From the NCBI GenBank assembly GCA_964522505.1, contig CAZFWJ010000013.1, positions 1 through 64,000 of the forward strand: a DNA stretch of 64,000 bases, written 5' to 3'. The notes beneath the pieces are model-generated. The model had not been told where the DNA came from and did not search any database. It saw only the letters and a list, made by a program, of their open reading frames with translations. The position numbers were made by a program, and so were the translations under genes. Within the stretch, counting starts at the first letter, position 1; each line of letters starts with the position of its first letter. Below, one piece after another: positions 55,233-64,000 of the stretch. The DNA comes from GYS-P2D sp964522505. Its GTDB lineage: Bacteria; Bacteroidota; Bacteroidia; Chitinophagales; Saprospiraceae.

Positions 55233-56597
55233 TTGAAAAAATATGCGATAACAGATATCGAAACTACAGGTGGTCTTTATAACAGGGATAGAATTATTGA
55301 GATCGCAATCATCGTAACTGATGGTCTGACCATCCTTGACGAATTTCAATCACTTATACATCCAGAACGTACTATACCGCATTCTATTACCCGAATCACA
55401 GGCATAAGTGACGACATGGTTGCTAGTGCACCCAAGTTCTATGAGATTGCAAAGGACATCGTGGAAATAATGGAAGGATGCATATTCATCGCTCACAATG
55501 TCAAGTTTGACTATGGATTCATCAAACAAGAATTCAAGACATTAGGGTACCCATTTAATAAGAAGCGCCTTTGCACTGTCAAACTAACAAGGCGACATGT
55601 TCCAGGACTTAAGAGCTATGGGCTCGACAACCTCATCAAACATTATAACCTAACTGTTACCGATCGCCATAGAGCTTATGGTGACACATATGCGACCTAT
55701 GAAATATTCAAAGATCTCTTTCAGAACGAGATGAGTGATTTTGATATTAAACAGGCCATTAATGACGGGATTGATGCAACGGTTCTACCTAATGGCTTAT
55801 CTATGGATGAACTACAAGAAACACCAGAAACACCTGGGGTCTACTACTTCAGCAATATTCATAAAAGAATCATCTATGTGGGAAAGGCGAAGAATATCAA
55901 AAAGAGGCTCTTCCAACATTTCCGGAAACTCAGTCGTAAGGCGGTTAATATTGCCAATCAAGTTCATCATGTACATCATGAAGAGACAGGACATGAACTT
56001 ATTGCATTATTGCTCGAACTCCATGAAATTAAAACCCTGCGACCAGAGCTCAACAAAGCCATGAGACGGAATCATTATCCATATGCCCTGTATCACAATC
56101 CAGCGGCACTCCCCGAGAAGGCCCGCCTATTAATCACACGAAATAACAAGCGGAACGACCTCAAGTATGAAAAAATCAAACAATTTGGATCAAAGCAAAG
56201 CGGTGACAGTTACCTACAAAATCTAATTATTGAGAATGACATCTGTGCAAAATATGCAAGACTTAGAAGTAAAGAACTCACCTGCTCTTGCGGAGGGGCC
56301 TGCAGTCAATTCTTTAGTGATCAAATATCATACATAGAGTCATTACTTGACGGATTAAAGAATGATTTTGAAGAAGATTTAGTCATTATAACTAATGGAC
56401 GAAATCCACTTGAGAAAGCATTTGCGCTAATACAAAATGGGCGATTTAGAGGCATTGGCTTTTTCCCTCAAGAAGAAGTCATACTGAGCAAAGAAGAATG
56501 GCAATCCTATTTGACGCATGAATTCTTTTATCCTGAAGCCAATGGTATCATAAAGACATATACAGCTAAGCACAAGCTACAGACGATACGACTTTAA
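55233..56597 (+). CDS. DnaQ-like 3'-5' exonuclease fused to GIY-YIG nuclease domain
   Basis: The 454 residues carry a DEDDh exonuclease (about 3-165: TDIETTGG, the HNVKFDYGF stretch, and HRAYGDTYAT with the catalytic His), then a UvrC-type GIY-YIG domain (about 195-275: PGVYYFSNIHKRIIYVGKAKNIKKRLFQHF). The C-terminal part contains a Cys cluster (LTCSCGGACS). This combination occurs in several bacterial groups and likely serves DNA repair. A TTG at 55233 must be the start because the domain begins there and no ATG precedes it in frame. Only 15 bases separate it from the divergent NamZ-like gene. Confidence 0.9.
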   Translation: MKKYAITDIETTGGLYNRDRIIEIAIIVTDGLTILDEFQSLIHPERTIPHSITRITGISDDMVASAPKFYEIAKDIVEIMEGCIFIAHNVKFDYGFIKQEFKTLGYPFNKKRLCTVKLTRRHVPGLKSYGLDNLIKHYNLTVTDRHRAYGDTYATYEIFKDLFQNEMSDFDIKQAINDGIDATVLPNGLSMDELQETPETPGVYYFSNIHKRIIYVGKAKNIKKRLFQHFRKLSRKAVNIANQVHHVHHEETGHELIALLLELHEIKTLRPELNKAMRRNHYPYALYHNPAALPEKARLLITRNNKRNDLKYEKIKQFGSKQSGDSYLQNLIIENDICAKYARLRSKELTCSCGGACSQFFSDQISYIESLLDGLKNDFEEDLVIITNGRNPLEKAFALIQNGRFRGIGFFPQEEVILSKEEWQSYLTHEFFYPEANGIIKTYTAKHKLQTIRL

Positions 56598-56600
56598 AAT

Positions 56601-57758
56601 TTATGCGTGGAGAGATTCATTGAGTTCGATGGTCTTCGTATTAGGGCGACCGATGAGTTTTCCTGACATTGAATCGTTGTAGTATAACATATATGATCTC
56701 CCATCCAACTCAGCGCCTTTAACCACATTCTCACCATCGGTTACTAAGTCTCCGTTTATATCAACGGGTTGCTTGTTTTTATTGTACAGGGACACCTTGG
56801 CTGCAGCAGTAATATATACGCCCGCCGCAACGGTACACCCATCACCGAGGGATATCCCCGTACCCGCATTAGCTCCCAGTAGGCAATTTTCCCCGATAGA
56901 AATTACATTTTTGTTACCTCCAGACAGTGTACCCATAATCGAGGCTCCTCCACCGATATCAGATTGATTGCCTACTACTACACCACCTGACACACGACCT
57001 TCAATCATCGCACTTCCCAATGTTCCTGCATTGAAATTGACGTATCCTGCGGGCATCACCGTCGTGCCAGAGCTAAGATGTGCGCCAAGCCTAACTTGTG
57101 ATCCTGACACTACTCGGACTCCTTGCGGGATATAATAGTTGACCATATAGGGAAATTTATCAACATGGCTTACGACCAGCTCGTCTCCTCTTAGCGTAGC
57201 TCTCATTTTCACGGCTGCAAGATCTTCTGGTAAAATCGGTCCGCAATTCGTCCAAGCGACATTATTCATTTTACCGAATATTCCAGCACAGTTGATCTGA
57301 TGTGGCTGCACTCTGAGCTGACTGATGCATTGGGTCTTAAAGTATCCTTCTTCAGGAGTCTCTACTGGAGTGGATGTGTCATACATGAAGTATGCTATAA
57401 TATCAGAAATTGAATAATCATTCTGAATCCTCTGATGACTCAATTCTGTGAGCACCTCAATATTATCATGCTTGTTGCCATCACCAATGAAAGGCTTGAA
57501 ATTATCCAAAGCCGCTTCTATCTGGTCTGGTGAAAGGACCACAAATCCATTAGTTTGAAAATCAGTCTTCCCACATACATCTGCAATAACTGCTGCTGTA
57601 CCATATGAAGACTCATAATTGATGTAAGGATAAAAGACATCGAGGGTTGTGTTCTCTCGTCGTCGTCGCAATCCTATAGCAAATGCAACGGGTTTCTGAT
57701 AGCCTGATTTAGCCTCAACTTGACCTACATAATTAGAAAAATCTTCAGTCGTGTTCAT
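56601..57758 (-). CDS. dapD: Tetrahydrodipicolinate N-succinyltransferase
   Basis: Lysine/diaminopimelate pathway enzyme. The 385 residues have an N-terminal domain and a left-handed beta-helix of hexapeptide repeats; the conserved segment is VMPAGYVNFNAGTLGSAMIEG, then SDIGGGASIMGTLSGGNKN and LLGANAGTGISLGDGCTVAAG. This is the longer, actinobacterial-type DapD. Third gene of the mrp-pyrF-dapD operon, 37 bases after pyrF. The convergent exonuclease gene ends three bases before. Confidence 0.9.
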   Translation of the reverse strand: MNTTEDFSNYVGQVEAKSGYQKPVAFAIGLRRRRENTTLDVFYPYINYESSYGTAAVIADVCGKTDFQTNGFVVLSPDQIEAALDNFKPFIGDGNKHDNIEVLTELSHQRIQNDYSISDIIAYFMYDTSTPVETPEEGYFKTQCISQLRVQPHQINCAGIFGKMNNVAWTNCGPILPEDLAAVKMRATLRGDELVVSHVDKFPYMVNYYIPQGVRVVSGSQVRLGAHLSSGTTVMPAGYVNFNAGTLGSAMIEGRVSGGVVVGNQSDIGGGASIMGTLSGGNKNVISIGENCLLGANAGTGISLGDGCTVAAGVYITAAAKVSLYNKNKQPVDINGDLVTDGENVVKGAELDGRSYMLYYNDSMSGKLIGRPNTKTIELNESLHA

Positions 57759-57795
57759 ATCGTATTATTATAAAAGTGGCGAAAATAAACAGTTA

Positions 57796-58611
57796 TTAGA
57801 ATTCGATAAACTCCTCGATACTTGAGTTTAGCTTAGTTGCTTCAATCCTTGCAATCTGATCAAAATCGTCGGCGTCAGATGATGCATATATAATACCTCT
57901 AGAAGAATTAATAAGGAGGCCATAATCCTCATTAGCACCATACTGCAACGATAACTCGAGATTACCACCTTGCTTTCCAATACCAGGCATTAAGAAAAAA
58001 TGATCAGGTGCTATATCTCGAATAGACCTGAGATAATCCGGCTGTGTAGCTCCGACAACAAACATGGTATTACCACTCGTGCCAAAATCCTTACAGCGTT
58101 CGATCACCTGTTGATATACTTTTCGTCCATCGGAGAGAGTCTGCATTTGAAAGTCATTGCTCCCCTTATTCGAAGTGAGTCCTAAGATGATCACCCACTT
58201 GTCCTCATAACCGTAAAAAGGCTCAAGAGAATCGCTGCCCATATATGGCGATACTGTTATTGAATCAAAATTGTAGGTCTCAAAAAAGGTGCGCGCATAT
58301 AACATCGATGTATTGCCTATATCCCCACGTTTCGCATCTGCAATGGTGAATACTTCATCTGGTATCAATGCCATGCTCTTCTCTAAACTCTGCCATCCTG
58401 CGCTTCCAAGAGACTCGTAGAACGCGATATTAAACTTATACGCAACGCAGATGTCTTTAGTCTTCTCAATTATCCGCCTATTGAACTCATAGATAGGATC
58501 ATCATAATTATCGACGATATATTGAGGCACTCGCTTAATATCTGTATCAAGACCTACACTGAGCATAGACTTCTTGGTCTTTATCTGTGCTATTAATGCA
58601 CTTCTCTTCAT
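57796..58611 (-). CDS. pyrF: Orotidine 5'-phosphate decarboxylase, type 2
   Basis: Last step of UMP synthesis. The 271 residues start SMLSVGLDTDIKRVP, have the catalytic DAKRGDIGNTS near 92, VSPYMGSDSLEPF near 120, and LMPGIGKQGG near 205 for phosphate binding. The length and motif spacing fit the longer type 2 group. Six bases downstream of the Mrp-like gene. Confidence 0.95.
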   Translation of the reverse strand: MKRSALIAQIKTKKSMLSVGLDTDIKRVPQYIVDNYDDPIYEFNRRIIEKTKDICVAYKFNIAFYESLGSAGWQSLEKSMALIPDEVFTIADAKRGDIGNTSMLYARTFFETYNFDSITVSPYMGSDSLEPFYGYEDKWVIILGLTSNKGSNDFQMQTLSDGRKVYQQVIERCKDFGTSGNTMFVVGATQPDYLRSIRDIAPDHFFLMPGIGKQGGNLELSLQYGANEDYGLLINSSRGIIYASSDADDFDQIARIEATKLNSSIEEFIEF

Positions 58612-58617
58612 AGCAGA

Positions 58618-59703
58618 TTATTGGGTTTTTATTTCTACTTTTTGAGTCGGCTGATATAATTCGTGTCTGAGCTTCACCTGTTGTAAAAACCTGTCAGCCA
58701 TCTTATCAAATGTTGATGACAACTCAGCCTCTTCACCTAGGGCAGCTGGTTTACCTTCATCTCCTGCCTCTCTAACGGCTTGGACCAATGGAATCTGTGC
58801 GATGACCTCGCTCATATACTTCTTGGCAAGCTTCTTCGCACCGCCCTTGCCGAAGATATAGTACTTGTTATCTGGTAATTCGGCAGGAGTGAACCATGCC
58901 ATATTCTCTACGATTCCTATGATTGGAATGTTTACTGAATCCAGCTTAAACATGTTTGACGCTTTAACAGCATCTGCTACAGCCACGTCTTGAGGAGTGG
59001 TAACTATGACTGCACCAGTTATCGGAATGGATTGTACTAAGGTCAATTGTATATCTCCAGTTCCAGGAGGAAGGTCAATGATTAGATAATCTAGCTCTGG
59101 CCAAATACACTCATTGATGAATTGCTTGATGACACCACTCAATCGTGGTCCTCTTAATACCACCGCTTGCTCTGGATCTACAATAAAACCGATCGAGATA
59201 AGATGTACACCATATTTTTCAATCGGAATTAGTTTTGGCTTACCATATACCTGCTGTACTTTTGGCTTAGCGCCAACGAGTTCAAACATAGTAGGCATAC
59301 TAGGCCCATAAAGGTCAGCATCTAGTAGCCCCACTCTATGCCCTTTCTTCGCAAGAGATACGGCCAAGTTTGCAGAAACAGTAGATTTGCCAACACCTCC
59401 TTTACCAGAGGCAACAGCTATCACATTTTTCACTTGAGGAAGAATCGTTTTATTCCCGCCCTGACTTTTAGCAAAGTGTATATGTACTTCTACATCCTTA
59501 AACTCATCCTTCAGCAAGGCATAGCACTCTGCATTAATAGCAAACTTTGCTTCTTGAGGCAAGTCATTCACTTCCAAAGCAAAGAATATCTGCTTATCCT
59601 CGATTTTAAGATCTCTGACGCGCTTAGCACTTACGATGTCAAGGCCCGTATTGGGATCTTTGATGTTTCGCAGGATATCTACGACCTTATTGTTATCAAT
59701 CAT
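58618..59703 (-). CDS. Mrp/ApbC-type P-loop ATPase without the CxxC motif
   Basis: The 361 residues carry an N-terminal DUF59 domain (about 5-78) and a MinD-like ATPase with Walker A GKGGVGKS (about 100-107), DADLYGPSMP, and DLPPGTGDIQLTL. The family carries Fe-S clusters to target proteins. Most members bind the cluster with a C-terminal CxxC; here the corresponding stretch reads FTPAELPDNKYYIFGKGGAK with no Cys, as I believe in many Bacteroidota homologues. First gene of the mrp-pyrF-dapD operon. Confidence 0.88.
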   Translation of the reverse strand: MIDNNKVVDILRNIKDPNTGLDIVSAKRVRDLKIEDKQIFFALEVNDLPQEAKFAINAECYALLKDEFKDVEVHIHFAKSQGGNKTILPQVKNVIAVASGKGGVGKSTVSANLAVSLAKKGHRVGLLDADLYGPSMPTMFELVGAKPKVQQVYGKPKLIPIEKYGVHLISIGFIVDPEQAVVLRGPRLSGVIKQFINECIWPELDYLIIDLPPGTGDIQLTLVQSIPITGAVIVTTPQDVAVADAVKASNMFKLDSVNIPIIGIVENMAWFTPAELPDNKYYIFGKGGAKKLAKKYMSEVIAQIPLVQAVREAGDEGKPAALGEEAELSSTFDKMADRFLQQVKLRHELYQPTQKVEIKTQ

Positions 59704-59800
59704 AATTGAAGAACAAATGTAATCAAGTGAAGTTGTTTAGCCTTGATTCGAATTGATTATCATCAGAAGACACTGAAGACCATAATTGTTGAGAATTAAA

Positions 59801-59828
59801 TCGGCTTAGGAACCAAAAGAAAAGCCGA
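59801..59828 (+). promoter_or_regulatory. Short hairpin upstream of ribF fusion
   Basis: TCGGCTT and AAGCCGA pair perfectly over seven bases with a 14-base loop, 37 bases before the start. Too small for an FMN riboswitch. Role unknown. Confidence 0.3.
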
Positions 59829-59864
59829 GAATAGGCGTTATTTGCACAATAATTTGGTTCAATA

Positions 59865-61850
59865 TTGAAGGTACATCGAGGCTTAGATCATTTACCAGCT
59901 TTTACTGGTGCGGTGCTGACTATTGGTACGTTCGATGGGGTCCATCATGGACACCGTACCATAATTAGTCAGGTCATTCAGAAAGCCAAGAGTACACAGG
60001 GTGAAAGCGTGCTCATGACCTTCGATCCTCATCCTCGTCAGGTAGTCTTCCCTAATGATAACAGTCTTCGCTTACTGACAACCTTAAACGAAAAAATAAA
60101 ACTACTCAGTGAGACAGGACTTGATCACTTGGTCATTGTGCCTTTTAATATAGCTTTCTCGCAGATCAGCCCTTCTGAATATGTAGAAAAAATAATAATC
60201 GACAAGATCGGAGCTGCTCATGTGATTATAGGCTATGATCACAAATTTGGTTTGAATCGTGGAGGAGACTTTAATTTCTTGAAGGAATATGAAGAGGCTG
60301 GTCACTTTGAGCTAACTGAAATACCAGAACAGCAGATTGAAGATCTGAGAGTGAGTTCATCTAAGATCAGAACTAATCTGACTTCAGGTAATATCGATGA
60401 GGCTAATCAACAGCTATCACATCCATATATTCTAAGTGGGGTCATTACTAAAGGACTTAAACTCGCTGGAGAATTGGGATATCCTACAGCCAACATAGAT
60501 GTCAAATCCAAGGACAAGCTCATACCACGTCTCGGAACTTATGCTGCTGAATGCTTACTCAATAATGAGTTGTATCGAGGAATGGTATATATCGGCGAAG
60601 GGAAAACATTGCAATCTGAACATCGACTCAGTATAGAAATGAATATCTTTCACCAGTTCGATTATCAGTTTTATGAGGATAAACTCGAAATTAGGCTGCT
60701 GCATTTCGTCAGACCTGATCAGACTTTTGAGAGTAAAGATGAGTTGGTTTTCAATATCGATCAGGATAAGATTGCTTGCCTCAATTACTTCGATGAACAC
60801 AACTACCCTAATCAATCCAAATGCAACGTTGCGGTACTCAATTACAATGGTGCTCATCACCTAGCTAACTATATTCCAACCTTACTGAAGAGTGCGTCAA
60901 CGGACTTTGAATTGACCGTGATTGATAATGCGTCAACAGATGATAGTGTGACGTTCATGCGCAAAGAGTATCCCGATATTCAACTCGTCGAACTTGATGA
61001 AAATTTTGGCTTCGCTGGTGGTTATAACCAAGGTCTAAAGCATATCTCTAACAAGTATATAGCACTGGTCAACTCGGATATACGAGGGACCGAAGGATGG
61101 CTTGATCCATTAATAGAGTTGTTAGAAAACGAATCAGATGTATGTGCGGTCCAGCCTAAAATTCTGGCAGATAAAGCTCCTGAGTTTTTTGAGTATGCTG
61201 GGGCCTCGGGTGGTTATATAGACAGCTATGGATTCCCGTTTTGTCGAGGAAGAATCTTCGATCATGTCGAAAAAGATGAAGGCCAGCATAATACAACTGA
61301 AGAAGTATTTTGGACTTCTGGAGCAGCAATGGTGATGAGGACATCTCTCTATAAAAAGCTTGAAGGTCTCGACGCTTCATATTTCGCACATATGGAAGAA
61401 ATAGATTTATGCTGGAGAATGAAGAAATTGGGGTATAAACTCAAGGTTGTCCCTACATCCATTGTATATCATCTTGGTGGTGGCACACTGAATTATAGCA
61501 GTCCAAATAAGACATTTCTGAATTTCAGAAACAACTGGAAAATGCTCATGACCAACTCCACTAGAGGAGCACTATGGAAGATTATACCCACCAGAGTCAT
61601 ACTAGACGTCATCTACTTCCTTAAGAATCTATTGTCTGGTAAACCCAAACACGCCTTTGCTATTATTAAAGCGCATGTAGCTATACTCAAGCAACTCAAG
61701 GACATTAGGCTCAAGCGTCGTAAATTAAGCTTTCAGACGAATAGATCGGCGTCAGTTGAAAACCTGTTTGGAATGCACAGTTTGCTTTTACCTTGGCAAT
61801 ATTTCATTGGTAAAAAGAAGCTTTTCTCTCAGTTAATCAATAAATCATGA
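59865..61850 (+). CDS. ribF: RibF (riboflavin kinase/FAD synthetase) fused to family 2 glycosyltransferase
   Basis: One open frame of 661 residues. The first 310 form a complete bifunctional RibF: FAD synthetase with GTFDGVHHGH (about 21-30) and DPHPR, the flavokinase with GELGYPTANIDV near 205 and YIGEGKTLQSEHRL. Immediately after (about 316 on) comes a GT-A glycosyltransferase of family 2: VAVLNYNG, VIDNASTDDS near 352, LVNSDIRG near 402, TSGAAMVMR, and EEIDLCWRMKKLG. The C-terminal 120 residues are hydrophobic/basic, as in rhamnosyltransferase-like enzymes. No stop or alternative start lies between the halves. The start is TTG at 59865 (MKVHRGL, as in RibF homologues). The GT target is unknown. 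Confidence 0.88.
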   Translation: MKVHRGLDHLPAFTGAVLTIGTFDGVHHGHRTIISQVIQKAKSTQGESVLMTFDPHPRQVVFPNDNSLRLLTTLNEKIKLLSETGLDHLVIVPFNIAFSQISPSEYVEKIIIDKIGAAHVIIGYDHKFGLNRGGDFNFLKEYEEAGHFELTEIPEQQIEDLRVSSSKIRTNLTSGNIDEANQQLSHPYILSGVITKGLKLAGELGYPTANIDVKSKDKLIPRLGTYAAECLLNNELYRGMVYIGEGKTLQSEHRLSIEMNIFHQFDYQFYEDKLEIRLLHFVRPDQTFESKDELVFNIDQDKIACLNYFDEHNYPNQSKCNVAVLNYNGAHHLANYIPTLLKSASTDFELTVIDNASTDDSVTFMRKEYPDIQLVELDENFGFAGGYNQGLKHISNKYIALVNSDIRGTEGWLDPLIELLENESDVCAVQPKILADKAPEFFEYAGASGGYIDSYGFPFCRGRIFDHVEKDEGQHNTTEEVFWTSGAAMVMRTSLYKKLEGLDASYFAHMEEIDLCWRMKKLGYKLKVVPTSIVYHLGGGTLNYSSPNKTFLNFRNNWKMLMTNSTRGALWKIIPTRVILDVIYFLKNLLSGKPKHAFAIIKAHVAILKQLKDIRLKRRKLSFQTNRSASVENLFGMHSLLLPWQYFIGKKKLFSQLINKS

Positions 61851-62557
61851 AGCTCGAAATACTTCATGAAGATGCAGATCTTATTGCGGTGAATAAGCCC
61901 GCAAATGTATTGACCGTTCCAGATAGGTTCGATGCGTCGCTCAAGAACCTAAGGACGATCCTTCGGGACAAATATGGTGATATATACATCGTTCACAGAT
62001 TAGATAAAGAAACATCAGGAGTCATGCTATTCGCTCGCAATGCAGAGACTCATAAAACACTTAACGAAGCCTTTTCTGGCAGAGAAATTGACAAGACCTA
62101 TCTGGCGATCGCTCAAAAACCTGGACTTCCCGCAGGAGTAATAGAAGAGAACATTGCAGAATCTCCTCGAGCACCAGGGCGCTATGAAATCAGATCAAAA
62201 GGTAAAGCAGCCATTACTGAATACGAAGTAATTGAGACCTTTAGAAATTACGCCCTCCTTAAGGTGAAGATATTGACTGGACGTACTCATCAGATCAGAG
62301 TTCATCTTAAGCACGTAGGAGCACCACTATTAGTGGACAGCAAGTATGGCATGGCAGAAGCTTTTTACCTCTCTTCAATTAAGCGTTTGAGAAAGCGTCC
62401 TAAACAAGAACGACCGCTAATAAGCAGATGCTCGTTACATGCACATGTGATAGAACTTAAGCATCCTACTACAGGTGAAAAAATATCATTTACTGCTGAA
62501 CCTCCTAAGGACATAAGAGCGACTCTTAATCAGATGCGCAAGAATCTTAACGCATGA
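61847..62557 (+). CDS. RluA-family RNA pseudouridine synthase
   Basis: The 236 residues have the family's IAVNKPANVLTVPDR start, the catalytic Asp in HRLDKETSGVMLFAR (about 49-63), EYEVIETF, and LLKVKILTGRTHQIRVHLKHVG near 150. It lacks an obvious S4 domain. It modifies a uridine in rRNA or tRNA; which one cannot be told. Overlaps the ribF fusion by four bases (ATGA), so the two are translationally coupled. Confidence 0.92.
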   Translation: MKLEILHEDADLIAVNKPANVLTVPDRFDASLKNLRTILRDKYGDIYIVHRLDKETSGVMLFARNAETHKTLNEAFSGREIDKTYLAIAQKPGLPAGVIEENIAESPRAPGRYEIRSKGKAAITEYEVIETFRNYALLKVKILTGRTHQIRVHLKHVGAPLLVDSKYGMAEAFYLSSIKRLRKRPKQERPLISRCSLHAHVIELKHPTTGEKISFTAEPPKDIRATLNQMRKNLNA

Positions 62558-62559
62558 GT

Positions 62560-63120
62560 CTAGTTGAGTAAATTAGTCTTGGGCATTTCGGCAATGACGG
62601 TATAATGTCCACCCTTATTTTTAGTAATCATCTTCCACAAATCTCCTGATCGACTCCTGAAGGCATAGTTGGCATCCATATGTGAAATCATCCATGACCC
62701 ATACTCCAGCTCATCATCCAACTGCCCTGCAGACCATCCACTATAGCCGAGGAAGAACTTTATATTATGTGATTCGATCAACTTGGATTCGATCAAGAAC
62801 TTGAGCTTATCATAGTCTCCACCCCAATAGACTCCATTTACAACGGGTATACTGTTATCAACGATGTCGCCTCGGTCGTGTATATAATGTAAGGTATCAT
62901 GAGCCACGGGTCCGCCAACATAAACCTCAGCATCTATCTCGGGAAAATCATCTATCAAGGAGTTAATCTTAGTATTACATCGCTTGTTGAGGATAAAACC
63001 AACCGTTCCTTCAGTCTCATGGTGATCGGTAATGAGTACTGCAGCCCTTCCAAAATTGGAATCTTCCATAAATGGCTGGGCTAGTAGAACTGTTCCTTTT
63101 TTTACGATTTCTCCTTTCAT
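62560..63120 (-). CDS. YqgE/AlgH-family protein
   Basis: From the ATG at 63120 (four-base ATGA overlap with fabD; a start at 63132 would add four residues) the 186 residues follow the family: KKGTVLLAQPFMEDSNFGRAAVLI, GTVGFILNKRC, VYVGGPVAHDTLHYIHD, and FFLGYSGWSAGQLDDELE. Function is debated. Likely cotranscribed with fabD. Confidence 0.88.
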   Translation of the reverse strand: MKGEIVKKGTVLLAQPFMEDSNFGRAAVLITDHHETEGTVGFILNKRCNTKINSLIDDFPEIDAEVYVGGPVAHDTLHYIHDRGDIVDNSIPVVNGVYWGGDYDKLKFLIESKLIESHNIKFFLGYSGWSAGQLDDELEYGSWMISHMDANYAFRSRSGDLWKMITKNKGGHYTVIAEMPKTNLLN

Positions 63121-64000
63121 GCCTCCTTCCAAACTTCGGTTGCGACTTCACGAGAGACCTTGCGTACCATACCCTGCAAAATTCGACCCTTCCCGCCTAT
63201 TTCTACAAATTCCTCGATACCAGCATCGATCATGTTTTGAATCGTTTGAGTCCATCTTACGGGACTAGTCACCTGATCGATTATATTTCGTTTTATCTCA
63301 TCCCCACTAGAAACAGCTTGAGCAGTTACATTCTGATAGATCGGAATCTTTGCATCACTAAAGTTAATAGCCTCTACTGCGCTGGCGAATGGCTCTACAG
63401 CTGGTTCCATGAGTGGACTATGAAATGCGCCTCCGACGCTTATCTCCAATGCCCTGCGAGCACCTTGCTCTTGGCAAATAGCAATTGCTTTGTCTATTCC
63501 TTCTTTAGAACCTGAGATGACTAACTGTCCTGGACAATTGTAATTAGCTGGCACCACTATTTCAGGAATGTCTGCGCAGATTTTTTCGACAACTTCGTCA
63601 TCCATGCCGAGGATTGCAGCCATAGTACTTGGGTTTTTCTCACAAGCAGCCTGCATGGCCTCTGCCCTACTTTTAACTAATGACAGTCCATTTTCAAAGC
63701 TGATTACACCTCCAACTACTAGTGCAGTCAACTCACCGAGAGAATGACCGGCGAGTGCGGAGGGCACTGGATGATCAGCGTGATACTTCGACCACACCAG
63801 ATAACTGTGCAAGAACACTGCAGGCTGGGTATTGATAGTTTGTTTAAGTGCTTCTTCAGGGCCCTGGAGCATGACAGTTCTTAGATCGAATCCTAATAGT
63901 ACATTTGCCCGGTCAAACACCTCCGAGTACTCACCATTCAGTTGTTCTCCCATTCCAACAAACTGCGCCGCTTGACCAGCAAATAGATATGCTTGATTAT
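63117..64000 (-). CDS. fabD: Malonyl-CoA:ACP transacylase, 5' end beyond window
   Basis: Loads malonyl groups onto acyl carrier protein. The frame continues through position 64000, so the true start lies outside; upstream of the internal Met at 63953 the frame reads AYLFAGQAAQFVG, the usual FabD opening (canonical form has PGQG). Visible motifs are AGHSLGELTAL with the catalytic Ser, and GGAFHSPLMEP with the His. It ends in a four-base overlap with the YqgE gene. Confidence 0.92.
   Translation of the reverse strand, partial: NQAYLFAGQAAQFVGMGEQLNGEYSEVFDRANVLLGFDLRTVMLQGPEEALKQTINTQPAVFLHSYLVWSKYHADHPVPSALAGHSLGELTALVVGGVISFENGLSLVKSRAEAMQAACEKNPSTMAAILGMDDEVVEKICADIPEIVVPANYNCPGQLVISGSKEGIDKAIAICQEQGARRALEISVGGAFHSPLMEPAVEPFASAVEAINFSDAKIPIYQNVTAQAVSSGDEIKRNIIDQVTSPVRWTQTIQNMIDAGIEEFVEIGGKGRILQGMVRKVSREVATEVWKEA

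Noticed and set aside
55218..55349. 44-codon N-terminal extension of the NamZ-like gene
   Set aside because: It lies within the exonuclease gene on the other strand and precedes a good signal peptide at 55217.
59704..59864. FMN riboswitch before ribF
   Set aside because: The leader is too short, and none of the conserved junction sequences are present; only a 7-bp hairpin is seen.
63954..64000. Met at 63953 as the fabD start
   Set aside because: The frame upstream encodes the conserved FabD opening, so the gene continues past the window edge.
1..64000. CRISPR arrays, insertion sequences, prophage genes
   Set aside because: No regularly spaced repeats, transposase or integrase motifs, or phage genes were seen on either strand.

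Overview
The window comes from an AT-rich (about 40% GC by eye) member of the Bacteroidota, most likely Saprospirales-like. Evidence: a PorP/SprF protein next to a 1511-residue secreted protein with a gliding-motility (CHU_C) C-terminus, many DUF families typical of the phylum (DUF5522, DUF1343/NamZ, DUF2007), a type II glutamine synthetase, an exonuclease-GIY-YIG fusion, weak ribosome-binding sites, and one good Bacteroidota-type promoter (TTG, 20 bases, TATATTTG). It looks like ordinary chromosome: dense, mostly short operons on alternating strands, one tRNA, and no prophage, insertion sequence or CRISPR array.

Layout. 1-9232 (minus) is a catabolic block: fused E1 and E2 of a branched-chain 2-oxoacid dehydrogenase, a small DUF5522 protein, a BtuF-like protein without signal peptide, the B12-dependent fused isobutyryl-CoA mutase IcmF, and after a 348-bp gap a threonine dehydratase cut by the window edge. 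A divergent TetR regulator (9374) faces it across a spacer holding three copies of one operator-like motif. 10-18.9 kb holds an SDR, DUF2007, tRNA-Arg(UCG), an OmpA/thrombospondin-3 protein, small enzymes, an alanine symporter, and folK with a deoxynucleoside kinase. 18.9-24.5 kb is the type IX secretion pair. 24.5-34.8 kb is housekeeping (SppA, YceI, NDH-2, LON-domain protein, GGT, HolA, DinB-like, dienelactone hydrolase, outer-membrane barrel). 34.8-42.9 kb holds P450 plus metallopeptidase, pyruvate carboxylase with a striking hairpin leader, a response regulator and glycerate kinase.

43.1-45.6 kb is a compact HxlR-regulated unit with an unrecognised membrane-anchored protein and a haloalkane dehalogenase of the DhlA type. 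45.7-54 kb holds a beta-propeller protein, a 613-bp non-coding stretch, coaD, lpdA (E3, which could serve the E1/E2 of the first block), type II glutamine synthetase, and a helix-hairpin-helix/barrel protein. 54-64 kb holds NamZ-like muramidase, exonuclease-GIY-YIG, an mrp-pyrF-dapD operon, a RibF fused to a family 2 glycosyltransferase, an RluA-type pseudouridine synthase, YqgE and the 3' part of fabD.

Functionally the left block would take valine-derived 2-oxoisovalerate to isobutyryl-CoA and then to n-butyryl-CoA, under one TetR-family repressor. The most unusual items are the RibF-glycosyltransferase fusion, the BCKDH/IcmF operon with its operators, the dehalogenase unit with its promoter/operator, and the pyc leader structure. 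All functions are inferred from sequence recognised by eye; no database search was run.
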